A stretch of 64,000 nucleotides of DNA from Cercis canadensis (lineage: Eukaryota > Streptophyta > Magnoliopsida > Fabales > Fabaceae): assembly GCA_003255065.1 (NCBI GenBank), contig QAOA01000736.1:205999-269998 (forward strand), written 5' to 3'. Positions 1 through 11,249 of this stretch are shown piece after piece. The first letter of the stretch is position 1; every line of letters starts with the position of its first letter. The notes beneath the pieces are model-generated. The model was given only the letters and a program-made list of their open reading frames with translations, ran no database searches and was not told the DNA's origin. Both the position numbers and the translations under genes were made by a program.

Positions 1-677
1 AAACTTAACTATTAAGAATTTTTATTAAATTCTTAAAATCAATTGGATTGAAAAATGAATATCAATGTTTGGAATTAATTGAAAAGTTGTACTAGTTAAT
101 ATTATTATTTCGTTTGGTAATACAATTCAAACCAATTGACAACTACCTTTTCCCTTGCTATCAACTACAGTTAGGGACATTGGAAATTGAGTTTGCACAG
201 AACCTCTTTTTATGTCTTTAGCAAAATGCCAAGTAGCTAGATGCTATTTCTTTGCAGTCTATCATGTGAAAGTATCAGGGTGTTAAAAACCCCACTTTCC
301 CTAATTGGACGATGATAACGAAGAGGAGATGACCACTTCCACATGATTTTCAAGCTTACAAAAGTTTAGGGAACAAAATTTGATTAGCAAGGGTGCAAGG
401 GGAAGAGCCATGGTTCATTCCAACTCCAATTTTTTTTTAATTATAATTTTAAATTCAAACATATAATTCATAAATTTTAAGAATAATTTTAATATCACTT
501 ACTTACAAGTTGTTTCATATTCCAATTTCATTTGAGAAAGAAAAAAGCCTAAGTGAATATTAGTGTCATTTGAGTAAGAATCAATTTGCATTGTAGATAT
601 ATTATTTTAAGATTTTATGGCTCAGATTTTCTTAACATAACATTATCATGTTACGACATTGATCCTAAATTATTGTA
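1..677. other. Intergenic, AT-rich, no gene seen
   Basis: No coding pattern, RNA gene or repeat boundary is visible. The stretch lies downstream (3') of the minus-strand GST relics that follow. Confidence 0.6.
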
Positions 678-735
678 CTTTGAAGTTGTAGTATGAGCTT
701 TGAAAAAACAAAGGAGTTCTTCCCTTGAAGACCTC
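678..735 (-). pseudogene. Relic of a tau-class GST C-terminal end (copy A)
   Basis: About 58 bases align with the last codons of the intact GST at 1691-1750. The shared parts are the tgaagttgta block, the agctttgaaaaa block and the cccttgaag block, with scattered substitutions. Reading frame is lost and nothing more of the gene is recognisable upstream. It is probably the tail of a third tandem GST copy that has otherwise decayed or been deleted. Confidence 0.6.
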
Positions 736-865
736 TCTCAATATTTTAATCTTTTTGGTGAAATTAAATTGCAACGCTGAAAATGCATTATTTTTTGAAA
801 CTGAAATAACATGATAAATATTACATCTCCACATGAAATCCATCTATTTAATTAGAAGTAGTAAT

Positions 866-1260
866 GTTATTCTCGTAGTAAGCTTTGAGAAATGCAAAAG
901 GGAAAGCTTATCTTAGACAAGATATATGTTTTATTTCATTCTTTTTTTGTACTGATTTCGTTCTACAATATATTATATTAGTACATTTGATATAATTTTA
1001 AATTTTTTAATATAACATAAATATTAATTCAATAAACTTTAAATTATGTTCACTGTATCAGTATGATAGAACGTAAAATTAAAATAATATAAAAAAAGGG
1101 TGAGACAAGAGATAGTCTCACCCAATGCAAAAGTCCTTCTGTAGGAGGCAGAGCTTTGACAAGAGGGTGATTGGTAAATTCTTGACTCCATTAGAGCTTA
1201 GGAAATTAATCACTTCTCAACCATTTGAACCTCACAAATTCTTCAACTATTGGGAGCCAA
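866..1260 (-). pseudogene. Relic of a tau-class GST exon 2 (copy B), split by an insertion
   Basis: The right part (about 1125-1260) aligns with 1738-1850 of the intact gene, including the ggaggcagag and ttggtaaattctt blocks that encode the conserved C-terminal helices. The left part (about 866-900) aligns with the last codons, around agctttgaga. The two parts are contiguous in the intact gene but here are separated by 224 bases flanked by a 9-base direct repeat, atgcaaaag. Frame is destroyed by indels. This is a dead tandem GST copy interrupted by a small transposon. Confidence 0.7.
901..1124. mobile_element. Small insertion with 9-bp target duplication (MULE-like MITE?)
   Basis: The insert sits inside the GST relic between two copies of atgcaaaag (892-900 and 1125-1133). 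A 9-bp duplication is the size made by Mutator-like transposases. The element is very AT-rich and non-coding. Its right end is a compact hairpin with 9-base arms, gggtgagac and gtctcaccc (1098-1123). Terminal inverted repeats are weak: the left end starts ggaaagcttatctt, with only partial similarity to the right end, so the family assignment is inferred mainly from the target duplication. Confidence 0.6.
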
Positions 1261-1690
1261 AACGCTATGTCGGCACTTGTCATCTATTTATTTATTTATA
1301 TGAGTTTAGTCTTTTGCATCGAGACATCTAAGTGTGCAAACATAATTTTTCATATTCATGTTTGCGAATGCTAGATTTAGCAATTAGCATTTTCGAAGCC
1401 AGAAGCTGTAAAAGCTTTGGAGAATCAATTGCACCAATTAGTCACTATAGCCTAATAAAACTAAAAACAGAGAGAGCAAATTCTCGGCTTCCTTCATTTC
1501 ATTTGAAAAATCAAAGACAGAGAGCAGAACATAGTACAATTTGACTTGGAAATTAAAATAGCTGGGAAGTGATGACCAAGGAGTCAATGAAAGCCAATTG
1601 AACACTAGCAAACTTTGTTTTACCACAAGAAGCGAATTAATTTCCGAGAAAATTTTGGTCAAGACTCATGAATCCTACCGCTAGATTTTT

Positions 1691-2454
1691 CTATTTTGAA
1701 GCTGTAGCGCTAGCTTTGAAAAAGGCAAACAATTCATCCCTTGGAGGCAGACCTTGTTTAATTACAGGGTGCTTGGTAAATTCTTCACTCCATTTGGAAA
1801 GCTTTGGAAATTTCTCAATGGTCAATAATTCCAACCCTGCAATTTCTTGCAATATTCCAACCCAATACCCAACAAAATTAGCAGCAATATCTACAAGTCC
1901 AATGGTTTCTCCCCCAAAGAACCTTTTGTCCTTAAGCTCATTCTCCAGTACCTTCAAACCTTCAATGGCTTCCTCCACAGCTTTTTCTCGCCCATTCTCA
2001 TCACTCCAGCAAGCACCCCATAGCGCAGGCAAACACTAAACCCAGAAAAAAAATATCGAATTTTTAGAACTTTACAGAGAAAATAACTTCAGGGTTTTTC
2101 ACAAGCAGATGAAGAAATAAGAAAAATACTAACCTTGTCATCAAGATACCTAGTCCAGAACCGAGCCAATGCTCTTTGATAAGGGTCATCCGGTAAAAAG
2201 GGGTTGCTTTTCCAAATCTCATCGATGTATTCAAGAATCACAAGGGACTCTGCTATGGGCTTTCCGTTGTGAATCAGAACTGGGACCTTTTTGTAGACAG
2301 GGTTGGATTTGAGAAGCTCTTCACTTTTGTTGGATAGATCTTCTTCAGAGTAATTGTATTGGACCCCTTTGAGTTTCAGAGCAAGGTCTATTCTGTTGCT
2401 AAATGGGCTTGGCCATTTGCCCAAAAGCTTCACTTGTTCATCATCTGCAGCCAT
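1691..2454 (-). CDS. Tau-class glutathione S-transferase (GSTU), 2 exons, 221 aa
   Basis: A cytosolic enzyme that conjugates glutathione to electrophiles, xenobiotics and lipid peroxides. Exon 1 is 2454-2134 (107 codons, phase 0). The intron is 2133-2036 (GT-AG). Exon 2 is 2035-1691. The N-terminal thioredoxin-like domain (about residues 8-85) holds the tau catalytic serine in WPSPF (Ser16), the cis-proline of KVPVL (Pro58) and the glutathione-binding Glu-Ser pair (69-70). The all-helical C-terminal domain follows. Length, one intron at this place and the Ser-type active site are typical of plant GSTU proteins. A TATA box lies about 80 bases upstream of the ATG. Two decayed copies lie just downstream, so this is the survivor of a tandem array. 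The GSTU number cannot be fixed from sequence alone; GSTU7/8-like is a guess. Confidence 0.93.
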
Positions 2455-2536
2455 TATGGAAAATCAATGGGAAAATTACAGAAAACTAGTTTAAATGTTT
2501 GGCTCTGGTTTGAGATGTGATTAATGTTTCATGGCC

Positions 2537-2542
2537 TTTATA
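2537..2542 (-). promoter_or_regulatory. TATA box of the GST gene
   Basis: TATAAA on the minus strand, about 82 bases before the GST start codon, at a normal distance for a short plant 5' UTR. Confidence 0.6.
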
Positions 2543-3526
2543 GAGAAAAAATTAGTGAGAACAGAATGAGCCTTTTTTTGGTCGTATGTGTGAAGTTTCT
2601 GGTCAACACTCAACAAAGACGGATTGGTGGGGATGGTGGTTGGTGGCTTCTCGTGGTATTTATATAGATCCCCAATCTTTGTATGGGCATGGGAAATTGG
2701 GAATGCTTAATATATTATTAGGGAATCCATAGTTAATCATTCTTGTGACCAAGTTAGGTAAGATAAATGCTTACTAATTTTTCCTCCTTAATCTAACTTT
2801 CAACAATTTTATAGCTATTCGGAGGAGAGGCTTGGATTAGTGGAGTGGCCTCTAACCTATAAAATGAAAATTTTAAGTATTTGACCAATTATCTCAAATA
2901 AAAAATAAAATTAACCATTGTTCTACTTCAATAAGAACCATAAATAACTAATTATCTTGTACAGCTGCTTTTAAATGGATCGTGTCCATCATGGGCTGGG
3001 CCTAGTCCATCCATCCATTTATCCAGGTTACCAGTCAGGTAGGCCTACTCCTTATTGTCTTGAGTTGGATATTGAACAGCAGATGACAATGCTTTTATGG
3101 CCCAGCTAATTAGGCCTAAATTTATGGCCTAGCTAATTAGCCCATGTTTATCATTCCCCAGAAAAGGATCTCATGCTGGCGCATGACATTTTTTCGTTGT
3201 CGTTGGTTTTCTTAGGGAACAATACTATTTCTAAATTTCATTGATCCATCATAATTTTTGGTATAGAAAAGTTTATGGTGAGAGAAAAGCATCTCATTAT
3301 AAGGCTATGATATGTAATAGATTGCTTGCCAAGAAAGGATTGTTAGCAGTGAGAGTCAAACTTAAACTCTACGAGCTAAATATTTTAATTCTTACTAGCT
3401 AAACTAATTTTATTGGCTGATTTATTATAACTTAACTACATTTTCAATGAATGAGGTATTCGAGCTTAATTAAATTATTATTTCAAGAGGCTCAGTTTAT
3501 TCCCAAAGTTAAGAGACCATAAGAGC
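2543..3526. other. GST upstream region and intergenic DNA
   Basis: The proximal part is the GST promoter. A second TATA-like tract (tatttatatag) is at about 2658. Around 3085-3145 a short phrase (cagctaattaggccta / agctaattagccca) is repeated. No gene is seen. Confidence 0.5.
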
Positions 3527-4106
3527 ACAGTTTGGTACACTGAATACCCATTTTATTCTGATTTTCATTCTCACCAGCATGGAATGGCCATTCCATTCCC
3601 TTAGGAATGGCTTTATCTTTTTTTGTCCTCGACCTGCCCTCATTAATTTTACAAAAAAGACTCAAGCTACTCTTATTAAATAAAACCTATCTAACACCCA
3701 AAAATAAAATATCATGACCACGCAAAAAGTACCCTACACCCAAAACAAAATTGCTGACATTTCCTTCAAGCAACATGAATCAATATTGTATATACCTTCA
3801 ATACTTGTTCAAAATAATGTGTAGTCCATTCTCATTTATAATGAATCAAATTTTCAATTCTCATTTATTAAAAAAATAATTCTGTTATTTTTAAATTAAT
3901 TTATAATTTTAAAATTGCATAAAACTCATATATCATATATGATATATATTAGAATAGTTTAATTTTCTTGTATTTTTAAATAAAGTGTATTTGTATCTTT
4001 TATTATTCACTCTATTTCCTTTCTATGCTCCAAACTGTGGAATGGAATGCACTATTCTATTCCACTTCCTTGGAATGAATTTTATTCATGTATCAAACAA
4101 GCATTA
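3527..4106. mobile_element. Non-autonomous TIR transposon (MITE-like)
   Basis: The left end reads gtttggtacactgaata. The right end, read on the other strand, is gtttgatacatgaata, giving imperfect terminal inverted repeats about 580 bases apart. Just inside each end are gaatgg/ccattcc-rich blocks that also pair with each other. There is no coding capacity. No clean target duplication could be defined, so the superfamily (hAT-like is possible) is open and the ends may be off by several bases. Confidence 0.6.
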
Positions 4107-4545
4107 AATCAAACTATATTATAAATTATAATTTTAGTATGTTTTTAGGAAATTGTTCTTTTCACGCTCGATTTTGTTAATATTATATCTTATTTAATGT
4201 TTAAATATAATATAGATTAATTTACTCTTATTTAATATAATTTTTTTAATCAAATGTAAAAACTCTAATTAATATAGAACGTTTTTTTCAAAGTTAATTT
4301 TTTTAATATTAATTAAGGATTAGTTTATATTATATTTAAAAATTAAATAAAATATGATATTAATAAAATCTAATGTAAAAATAAGGACTGCCTATTTTTA
4401 TTTACTCCTTTCTGTCTTTTACCATTAAATAGATGGAATTAAGATCCATGAAATAATTGTGCTTTGTTATGGACTTGTGTGAAAAAAAATATTGTAGCAC
4501 ACATACAACTTCGCCGATTGACTGACCAATGTATTGAAGTGCTGG
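4107..4545. other. AT-rich intergenic DNA
   Basis: No gene, repeat boundary or RNA recognised. Confidence 0.5.
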
Positions 4546-4628
4546 TGCTGGCTGTGGGGTTCGAACCCACGCGCACTTATGTGCAGAAGATCTTAAGTCT
4601 TCCCCCTTAACCTCTCGGGCAAACCAGC
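4546..4628 (-). tRNA. tRNA-Leu (anticodon UAA)
   Basis: 83 nt. The acceptor stem GCTGGTT pairs with AGCCAGC, with A as discriminator. The anticodon arm GAAGA-CTTAAGA-TCTTC carries TAA at positions 34-36. A long variable arm (GCACATAAGTGC) and the T-arm GTGGGTTCGAACCCCAC are present. These are class II features expected of a leucine tRNA. The A-box (tgcccgagaggttaagg) and B-box (ggttcgaacc) are intact, there is no intron, and the gene looks functional. Confidence 0.96.
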
Positions 4629-7145
4629 GAGTTGCTTACTGTTTTCAATAATTAATATACAACATCGATGTACATATGTAGTATCCATGCAAGTTGCAGT
4701 GATGGTTCGTTGACAAGGCAAGACATTGAACATAGCCATATGGCGTCTAGCAATGGGGTTAGTAACCCCACTGTAGCAGTTGCAACCACTGCAACATACA
4801 TAAATATGAGATGCTATTATGGTCTTAAGGGAAGTCAAGCATGTAGCAAACTTGGTACAAATACATTTGAGAAATCTGGGCAAAATTTTCACCTTTCTCT
4901 TTCACTTTGATATTCAAATTTCAAAAGAGTAGGAATTAAAGGCCATTTCCTATTTATTTGTTTCACGCCTTTGTGCCAATGTCCTAGATATACACATTAA
5001 ATATATTGAGCTAAGAAGTAAGCCAATTCCCTTTTGAAAGAGGCAAGAAAATGAGTAACCTTTAATCTTTAACTCTCCGTTTGAAACTTGAATTGGAGCG
5101 GGCTTCACTTGAAATAGTTGGAATATACTAAATATAACTTTCACAAGAGAGCAAGAAAATTAAAGAAGGAGAAAAGGGTAAAGAAAGAAAGTAATAGGGG
5201 GGGTGCATCATGCATGCAATTGCAGTAGCTTTGCCTTTAATGCAAAACAATGAAAATCTTGAGACTCAAGTTTCTCTTTTTCCCTCTATTGGTTTTCAAA
5301 CTACAAGTCCACATCCACAAAAGTTTGTTAGCAATTTCAGTTAGAACAACCATCATTAAGAAGAAGTTGTGGACAAGGCAAAGCCTTGTAAGGAAAGCTA
5401 TAAACTATGTTATTATAGTTTGAGATCTCAACTGCAACTCACTTATCTTAAACTATTCTCCCTTTTTCACTACGATTTAGCAAGTGCTTTTTCCATGCCC
5501 TTACGTGTGTTTGTTTTTCTTGTCTTTTTTTTTTATTGTTCTTCTGAAATGCAATCACGGTCACAGCCAAATATTAGGTATTTTGTGCCGTAATGATAAT
5601 GCAACTCCAAACAAATACTTATTAGGGCAACTATATCCACTTTGAAAATCTCCCTTAAACCCTAGGCAAAATAAAGAAGATCAAGACTACATCTTGAANT
5701 TTTTCACTATGATTTAGCAAGTGCTTTTTCCATGCCCTTACGTGTGTTTGTTTTTCTTGTCTTTTTTTTATTGTTCTTCTGAAATGCAATCACGGTCACG
5801 GCCAAATATTAGGTATTTTGTGCCGTAATGATAATGCAACTCCAAACAAATACTTATTAGGGCAACTATATCCACTTTGAAAATCTCCCTTAAACCCTAG
5901 ACAAAATAAACAAGATCAAGACTACATGTTGAAATTATCTAAACAAACACCCCTAAGGGTAGTTCCCAATGTACCCTCCCTTTTGATTCTTAAAGCTAAT
6001 AAATTAAAATGTTATAGAGAATTTTTGTTTAGAGTAGTCATTTTCATACTTATAAATGTACATATACATATTATCATTTCAATTTAATTGACAAAACTCA
6101 TATGAAACCATTTAAACTTTTTTCGTGTAAGTCAAATTAATTTGTTACACTTCTCTTTTGTTTATTTGTTGGAAGAAAAAGAAAAGTTATCTCTTGGATT
6201 CCCATGGATGTAGAGACAGAAACATCTCTTTAACATGTTATCTGTTGCATACCATGAGACACTGGCTCCCAAGAGCCACCCAATTTCAAATTCTTGTGTT
6301 CTTTTTGAGAAATATATTCTGTGAAAGAACAAGTATACTGAAGATGTCACTTTTTAAGTGAAGGACACATTGGAGCGTAGGCATAACAAAGTGAAGACAT
6401 AACCTAATAAATGCAATAATAACTTCATTAGTAATGGCGTTGAGGGTAGATTAGTAATCTTAGAAATGAGGATAATCAAACAAGACTTGCTTAAGATGTT
6501 ATGAACATAATGAAGGTTAAATTAGGTAGACATCATCGACAGATCCCTCGCTTACACGACTCCCATGGCATTTCTTAATTATATTTTTCAAACAAACACA
6601 ATAATTAATATACTTATCATTTTTGTAACCTTGTTGAAGCAAAAACGAAGCAAAGGCTACATAGTAATTTTTTTTTTGATATAATAGTCTAGACCCACTT
6701 AAATTTTATTAAGACCTGCACTAAATTTACTCTAAATATTTTTTTGACTTCTTAAATTTTTTACACCCAACATCAGATGTGAAAACAACACCATTTCTGT
6801 CAAAAGGTGTGTAACTTAATGATACTATTATAATAAGGTGATTCTTAGAATTTATCAATTTAATGTTCAAACTTTGAATAATTGTGTAAAAATAAAATAA
6901 AATAACAAATACCATTTCCCAACGCTACATAATACATATAGAGAAAAAGAGAGAGATTGTGTCACTGGCAGCTTACTGTCTGGTGTCTGCTTGTGAGTTG
7001 TGAGAAGGAAAAATGGTGCGAATTTAAAGAGGGCATTAATCTTGTAATGAGGTCAAGAAGGGATTTTTCTCATTTTTCTCTCACATGCTTGTGCTTCATC
7101 CTTCACATATAAGTAAGAAATCAGAGGTAGGCCACTAATTGTCCA
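4629..7145. other. Intergenic DNA before RopGEF
   Basis: No supported gene. It contains a duplicated block at an N join (5463-5935, listed separately). A pyrimidine- and purine-rich stretch near 6940-7140 is probably promoter or 5' leader of the RopGEF gene. A second tRNA-like or coding signal was looked for and not found. Confidence 0.5.
5463..5935. repeat. Direct duplication across single N at 5699 (contig-end overlap)
   Basis: The block 5463-5698 is repeated immediately after the N as 5700-5935. Differences are few: cta/cag swaps such as tacgattt versus tatgattt, one base of a T run, and cacagcc versus cacggcc. The left block ends and the right block begins exactly at the N, as expected of two overlapping contig ends that were not merged. 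Confidence 0.85.
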
Positions 7146-7415
7146 CAGGTCTCTCTCCATCGTTGCTCCTACTCTTCACTATCAGACATGGTTGACAACT
7201 TATGGATAGTGCTTTTATCCAACAAGAAGATAGAGAAGAAACCCAACAACGACAACAGCAGTGAAACATTGTGCCTCATTGGGTGAGGCTTGAAAGGTTC
7301 AACAATAATCCAAACCCATTTCATATTTTGGGGTTTTGGGTCTCTAAATCTCTTCGAAATTTGTGTTGTAGAGTTCTTCCCCCAGAAGGGTTTAGCTCGA
7401 GAGGGATTTAGTACA

Positions 7416-7427
7416 ATGGTATGGTAG
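7416..7427 (+). promoter_or_regulatory. Minimal uORF (Met-Val-Trp-stop) overlapping the RopGEF start
   Basis: An ATG five bases before the chosen RopGEF ATG opens a three-codon frame that terminates at 7425-7427, inside the main coding sequence. The upstream ATG has a strong context (A at -3, G at +4), so it may intercept scanning ribosomes. Whether it lies on the mature transcript is not known from the sequence. Confidence 0.45.
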
Positions 7428-10386
7428 TGAACAACTCTGTTTTCTATGCTCCACCTGGTTTTCTGGAAGAAGGGAAAGTTGCAATGGAGGGTGTGATTGA
7501 GAAGAATGTAGGTATTGAAGGAATAGAAGAAAGGGAAAATGGTGGTAAAGTTGAGAGATTTGCTGATTTGATTGAAGAAAAGGGTCATGAGAGCAGTTCA
7601 AGCTCAGGATTTTTGTCATCTGAGACGAATGTGCATGAAGAGCAGAGTCAAAGTAGCGCTGAGGAGTCATCTTCGCCACCTTCAGTAGGATGGCCGGTTC
7701 AGGAAACTGCTGCAGTAGATTGTAGCAGCCCTAATGGAAGTGAGGGTAATGAGAAATCACACTTGAATAATAAGAAATTTCAGAAGAAAGTCTCAGTAGT
7801 ACCAGGTATTCATGTGTATTCATGTACATTGTCTCTCTCTAATTTCTGCTATCAATGATTTTCTCTGATATTACTTTCACATTATGTGTTTTCTAATTTG
7901 ATTCTCATTCTTGCTGTTAGAGATTGAGATGATGAAGGAAAGGTTTGCAAAATTGCTGCTTGGTGAAGATATGTCAGGCTGCGGAAATGGGGTGTCTACA
8001 GCATTGGCTATATCAAATGCCATAACTAATCTATGTGGTAGGTGCACATGTGACTGTTTCTATGTTCTTGTTTGGTTGATGGGGTTTATTATTTGGTGGA
8101 ACTTGGTTATGGTGAATTTTAATTACTTCAATTCTTTTGTTCTGATGGTTTTTGTCCACTTCTTATGCTGAATTTGTAGCTACACTCTTTGGGCAAATTT
8201 GGAGATTGGAACCTCTACCTCAGGAGAAGAAAGCAATGTGGCGAAGAGAGATGGAATGGCTTCTCTCTGTTAGTGATCATATTGTTGAATTAATACCCAC
8301 ATGGCAAACTTTTCCAGATGGAAGCAAGCTCGAGGTACTAATGTACAGGTTTTTTTGTTATGGTGCATTGAAGCTGTTTGATAAATGTTTTGGTCGTAAT
8401 TTGTGCTTCTTTTTCCCTATCCTCTTTGGCAAATGGATTTGGCATTTGAAGGCAATAGTTTCAGTGAAAAGGTTCATTTGTTCTTTCCCCTCTACATCAG
8501 GCACCTGATTGTGCAGTCTAACAGAATTGAAATTATGCTTCCAATTGTATGTTATCTTTGACTCAATGATTGAAAATTGAAGCAGAAAAAAAATATGGTA
8601 TACTTAGTTGAGTATTGTATTTGATCTTGATAAAGTTTAAAGTCTGTTTGGAATGTGGAAAACACCAACCTAGATGGATTTTTGTTTCACTGATCATATA
8701 TTTTGCTTCATTTCTCTTTCTCTCTCTGGCTCCTTCTCACATGGATTTGCATTACTAGTGGTGATTTTGTTGTCTCAAATGCTAGATTGGATTTATGAAT
8801 CCATTGAGTACTTCATGTTATCATTGTTGGTAGAGAATGCAGGACAAAAGATCTAATCTCTTTTTTTCTTCTCCTCCATGTTTCATTCTTTTTCTTAAGG
8901 GATTAATGAATGAACAAGTTGTTGATGATATCACTGTTTGTTCTCAAATGTGAATCAGGTCATGACTTGTAGACCCCGCTCGGATCTTTATGTCAACTTG
9001 CCAGCACTACGTAAATTGGATAACATGCTTCTTGTAAGATTTCACAGCATTCAGTGTACATTGCTTCAATTTCAAGTAGTAGGCCATTCTAAGTTTCTAG
9101 CCTTTTTGCAGGAAATACTAGATGGTTTCATTGATACAGAGTACTGGTATGTAGACCAAGGGGTTATAGCCTCAGACGCTGATGGTTCATCTTCTTTCCG
9201 AAGAGCACTTCAACGTCAGGAGGAAAAATGGTGGCTTCCTGTACCCCGTGTCCCTACTTGTGGCCTCCATGAAAATTCAAGAAAACAGTTGCAGCACAAG
9301 CGTGACTGCACGAACCAAATATTAAAGGCTGCAATGGCCATTAACAGTATTACCATAGCAGAAATAGACATTCCTGAGTCATATTTGGAATCTCTTCCAA
9401 AGGTACACTATATCAAGCAAGGTGAAATTTAAATGACATTATTGTGAAATTGCTTATCCAAACCTTCTTTCAGAACGCACGAGCCAGTTTGGGGGATCTT
9501 ATTTACCGGTATATTTCATCAGATCAATTTTCACCTGAGTGTCTGCTAGAATGCCTTGATTTGTCATCTGAACATCAAGCTATAGAGATTACCAATCGTG
9601 TGGAGGCTTCCATTTACATTTGGCGTAGGAAGACCAACTCAAAACCTGTCAATAGTACAACCAGATCAAGTTCAAGATCGTCATGGGAAATGGTCAGGGA
9701 TCTCATGGTTGATGGAGACAAAAGGGAATTGCTTGCAGAGAGAGCAGAAAGCCTTCTGCTATCCTTGAAGCAGCATTTCCCGGGTCTCCCTCAAACAGCC
9801 TTAGATATGAGCAAAATCCAATACAACAAGGTTCATATTCATTACCTTCCAGCTTAAAAGAGTCCCTTTTTTATTTTCCTCGAAATTTCAGAAGTTTAAT
9901 AATACAAGTCCTTGAAATTGTTTTGTTGTGTAGGACGTTGGGAAATCCATTCTAGAGAGCTACTCTAGAGTACTGGAGAGTTTGGCTTTTAATATCATAG
10001 CGCGCATTGATGATGTGCTTTATGTGGATGACTTGACCAAGCATTCTGATATATCATCTTTCTCAAAAGTTGGTGGAATTGCTCACAAGAACATGTCAGT
10101 TCCATATACACTGCCCTTCCCAAGCACTCCATATAAAACAGCTTTCACCACACCAAGCTTTAGCCCTGCAAAGGGAGATAAATCCTCATTCATCACTAAC
10201 AGCCAGCGCGGGGTAGGGGTGAAGAAAGTTTTGACAGATTTTCTTAGCATTGATACAAAAGGGAAGGCCTACAGCAGTCCAAGAGGGAAATTACTACCAA
10301 AATCAATGGCGTTCGAAGAAGTGCCGGCATTGGAAACAGATGTGGAGTCTAGTGACTGCACAGAAGAAGCTGTTAGCCCAAGATAA
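7421..10386 (+). CDS. Rop guanine nucleotide exchange factor (RopGEF, PRONE domain), 7 exons, 610 aa
   Basis: Activates plant Rho GTPases (ROP/RAC) at the plasma membrane in polar growth and receptor-kinase signalling. Exons: 7421-7805, 7921-8037, 8180-8334, 8959-9033, 9112-9402, 9474-9830 and 9934-10386, all with GT-AG junctions and consistent phases. Residues 1-128 are a variable, Ser/Glu-rich N-terminus. The PRONE domain runs from [20 protein letters not shown] (about 129) to about 493. It includes [11 protein letters not shown], the WRREMEWLL segment and the conserved EKWWLPVP motif (Trp284-285). The C-terminal tail (about 494-610) is variable and Ser/Pro-rich, the part known in this family to hold autoinhibitory and phosphorylation sites. 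Length is close to the longer Arabidopsis members (RopGEF5-like), but the exact orthologue is uncertain. A minimal uORF overlaps the start. Confidence 0.94.
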
Positions 10387-10769
10387 GGAACCAGGCATGG
10401 CAAGAGTAAATTGAAATTGAGGTGTTTTGATCTCATTCTTGAGACATTTTTCTACTGGTTTTTTCCTCCTTTGTATGTATATGAAATACGTAGAACGATC
10501 TATATATTTAGATTGGATAGTATCTTATGTTTTTTCCTCCTTTGCTTGTTACTCTGTGATGGGTATAGATATCCCCTCTAACAGGTTTTCTATAATCCTA
10601 ATTCCCACTAGCTAAAACTTCACTCTTCACTGTGAAGTTTTGATGTGTATACATAAAAGAACTGAATTATGCCATAGTGCAATTCTATCTTTTTATGTGG
10701 AAAATGCTGACTTGTGAGGAAGAAATTCCCATGGACAGATAGCTTGAAGGGTAAAAAGTTAAGTTGAAT
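10387..10769. other. RopGEF 3' region
   Basis: AT-rich sequence after the stop codon, presumably 3' UTR and spacer before the tRNA gene. No other feature is seen. Confidence 0.5.
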
Positions 10770-10841
10770 GGGGCATTCCGAGAATTGAACTCGGGACCTC
10801 TCGCACCCTAAGCGAGAATCATACCACTAGACCAAATGCCC
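10770..10841 (-). tRNA. tRNA-Pro (anticodon AGG)
   Basis: 72 nt. The acceptor stem GGGCATT pairs with AATGCCC and the discriminator is C, as is usual for eukaryotic tRNA-Pro. The anticodon arm CTCGC-TTAGGGT-GCGAG gives AGG. The D-arm with tggtctagtgg (A-box) and T-arm CCGAGTTCAATTCTCGG (B-box) are intact. There is no intron. Confidence 0.96.
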
Positions 10842-11249
10842 ACTTTGGATAATCATCTGTCTTTTATTATAAAATTAGCTATTGATTAACTTAATGGGCT
10901 CAACTAAAGACAATGAGGAGGAACGCGTTTTACATAACTTGTATGAAAATGCTATATGGATGCTCTTCCTATTCTTTCGTCAATAAATTTAAGAAACAGA
11001 AGAAAAGGAAAAAAAAAAAAANGACCTCTCGCACCCTAAGCGAGAATCATACCACTAGACCAAATGCCCACTTTGGGTAATCATCTGTCTTTTATTAAAA
11101 AATTAGCTATTGATTAACTTAATGGGCTCAACTAAAGACAATGAGGAGGAAAGCGTTTTACATAACTCGTATGAAAATGCTATATGGATGCTCTTCCTAT
11201 TCTTTCGTCAATAAATTTAAGAAACAGAAGAAAAGGAAAAAAAAAAAAA
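10795..11249. repeat. Direct duplication across single N at 11022 (contig-end overlap)
   Basis: The block 10795-11021 is repeated after the N as 11023-11249 with a few substitutions (ttggataatc versus ttgggtaatc, aacttgta versus aactcgta). The join lies inside a long A run. The right copy starts in the middle of the tRNA-Pro gene, which creates a false partial tRNA. Confidence 0.88.
11023..11069 (-). pseudogene. Truncated second copy of tRNA-Pro(AGG), probably an assembly artefact
   Basis: The 5' 47 bases of tRNA-Pro (acceptor 5' strand, D-arm, anticodon arm) are identical to 10795-10841. The T-arm and acceptor 3' strand are missing because the right contig begins here, directly after the N. 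It should not be counted as a second gene. Confidence 0.85.

Noticed and set aside
11023..11069. Second tRNA-Pro gene
   Set aside because: Incomplete copy that begins exactly at an N join and duplicates 10795-10841; an assembly overlap.
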